A stretch of DNA of 6,054 nucleotides. Source: an uncultured Veillonella sp. GTDB lineage: Bacteria; Bacillota; Negativicutes; Veillonellales; Veillonellaceae. The position numbers and the translations under genes were made by a program. Shown here one piece after another: positions 5,677 to 6,054 of the stretch. The stretch spans positions 1 through 6,054 of the forward strand of contig NZ_CAJZFD010000127.1 of NCBI RefSeq assembly GCF_915069625.1, read 5' to 3'. Within the stretch, counting starts at the first letter, position 1; each line of letters opens with the position of its first letter. The notes under the pieces are model-generated. The model saw only the letters and a program-made list of their open reading frames with translations, ran no database searches and was not told where the DNA came from.

Positions 5677-5790
5677 CGAGCCTTCACACTCCCAAGAGCC
5701 GAATGCTCGTCGAAAACGACTTTGGCCCTGCGGAGGCCGCAGGCCGAAGTCAGACCCGGCCAGTGGAGGCTTGAGACGAGTGTTCGGCTC
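5677..5790 (+). repeat. GC-rich interlocking inverted-repeat element, possible structured RNA or dispersed palindrome
   Basis: About 63% GC amid AT-rich DNA. Three helices can form. A central hairpin pairs 5718-5733 with 5737-5751 (15 bp, one bulge at 5726, 3-nt loop). An outer 16-bp helix pairs 5696-5711 with 5775-5790. An 11-bp helix pairs 5677-5687 with 5763-5773. The last two cross, giving a pseudoknot with one nucleotide (5774) between their 3' arms. The five non-Watson-Crick pairs (5678-5772, 5684-5766, 5704-5782, 5705-5781, 5723-5746) are all G.U on the plus strand and A.C on the minus strand, so plus-strand RNA or single-stranded DNA fits best. It ends 4 nt from the leuD stop codon. 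No U-rich tail follows on the minus strand, so it is not a normal leu terminator. I do not recognise the family. Confidence 0.6.
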
Positions 5791-5794
5791 GCCC

Positions 5795-6054
5795 TTATTT
5801 ACGGTTTTTCGCAAAGTTCACAAGACCACCAGCTGCCGCAATATCTTGAATGAATTGTGGCAACTCAGTGCCTTGGTATTGTTCGTTTTTAGTCAAGTTG
5901 TACACGATACCTTTAGACAAGTCTACGCCGATTGCATCACCAGCATCGATACGATCTACTTGTTCGCCGATTTCCACAACTGGCAAACCGATGTTGATAG
6001 CATTACGGAAGAAGATACGTGCAAAGGAGTGTGCTACGATAACAGGCACGCCTT
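5795..6054 (-). CDS. leuD: 3-isopropylmalate dehydratase small subunit, 5' end beyond the window
   Basis: The C-terminal 85 residues are visible and the frame is open to the right edge. With the iron-sulfur large subunit LeuC, LeuD isomerises 2-isopropylmalate to 3-isopropylmalate, the step before LeuB. The diagnostic segment SFARIFFRNAINIGLPV is intact, followed by the swivel-domain end (ELPQFIQDIAAAGGLVNF). The ending matches the short, roughly 160-165-residue bacterial/archaeal form rather than the 200-residue enterobacterial one, so about half the protein, including the usual GSSRE motif, lies to the right. A GTG at 6049 is an internal valine codon, not the start. leuC is expected further upstream. 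The GC-rich element at 5677-5790 begins almost at the stop codon. Confidence 0.95.
   Translation of the reverse strand, partial: GVPVIVAHSFARIFFRNAINIGLPVVEIGEQVDRIDAGDAIGVDLSKGIVYNLTKNEQYQGTELPQFIQDIAAAGGLVNFAKNRK

Noticed and set aside
5677..5790. HDV-like or hammerhead self-cleaving ribozyme in the GC-rich element
   Set aside because: The helix order resembles the HDV pseudoknot, but only one nucleotide joins the two 3' arms, leaving no catalytic-cytosine joiner. The central helix is far too long, and no CUGAUGA/GAAA hammerhead core is present.
5611..5853. Plus-strand 80-codon open frame across the GC-rich element and leuD end
   Set aside because: It overlaps the leuD 3' end and exists because the palindromic element lacks stops. 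I see no ribosome site that would support it. The element is better described as an RNA or DNA structure.

Overview
All recognisable genes lie on the minus strand, so the window reads right to left in transcription order. The mix suggests a diderm Firmicute of the class Negativicutes, most likely Veillonella. The evidence is an outer-membrane trimeric autotransporter with a YadA-type neck and anchor onset, next to Firmicutes-like genes: a stand-alone A-type flavodiiron protein, an ECF S-component-like membrane protein and a short-type LeuD. Intergenic DNA is AT-rich and Shine-Dalgarno sites are strong (GGAGG). The genus is inferred from family resemblance, not from a marker gene.

Right end (about 4520-6054): the distal part of a leucine operon. 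leuD (5' end beyond the window) is followed by leuB. They are separated by an unusually long 204-bp spacer holding a roughly 63% GC inverted-repeat element at 5677-5790. Its helices interlock as a pseudoknot, and all five of its non-Watson-Crick pairs are G.U only if the plus strand is the RNA. This is the most unexplained object here.

Middle (3348-4519): a two-gene membrane-protein operon, an EmrE/Qac-type SMR efflux protein followed after 23 nt by an ECF S-component-like protein. A strong intrinsic terminator sits 15 nt upstream of the SMR start codon, so any transcript carrying the SMR ribosome-binding site from an upstream promoter must read through it. A long terminator hairpin closes the operon at 3348-3414.

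Left-middle (1932-3347): fprA, a flavodiiron O2/NO reductase with all diiron ligands intact. Its upstream region carries three separate dyads, including a perfect 19-bp palindrome 17 bp from the start codon. A terminator follows the gene directly.

Left end (1-1291): the N-terminal 430 codons of a secreted trimeric autotransporter adhesin (signal peptide, head repeats, neck, short stalk, first residues of the anchor), preceded by about 640 bp of AT-rich non-coding DNA.

Together the window combines amino-acid biosynthesis, small-molecule transport or efflux, oxygen/NO detoxification and surface adhesion. These are separate transcription units rather than one pathway. I found no tRNA, rRNA, CRISPR array or transposase gene.
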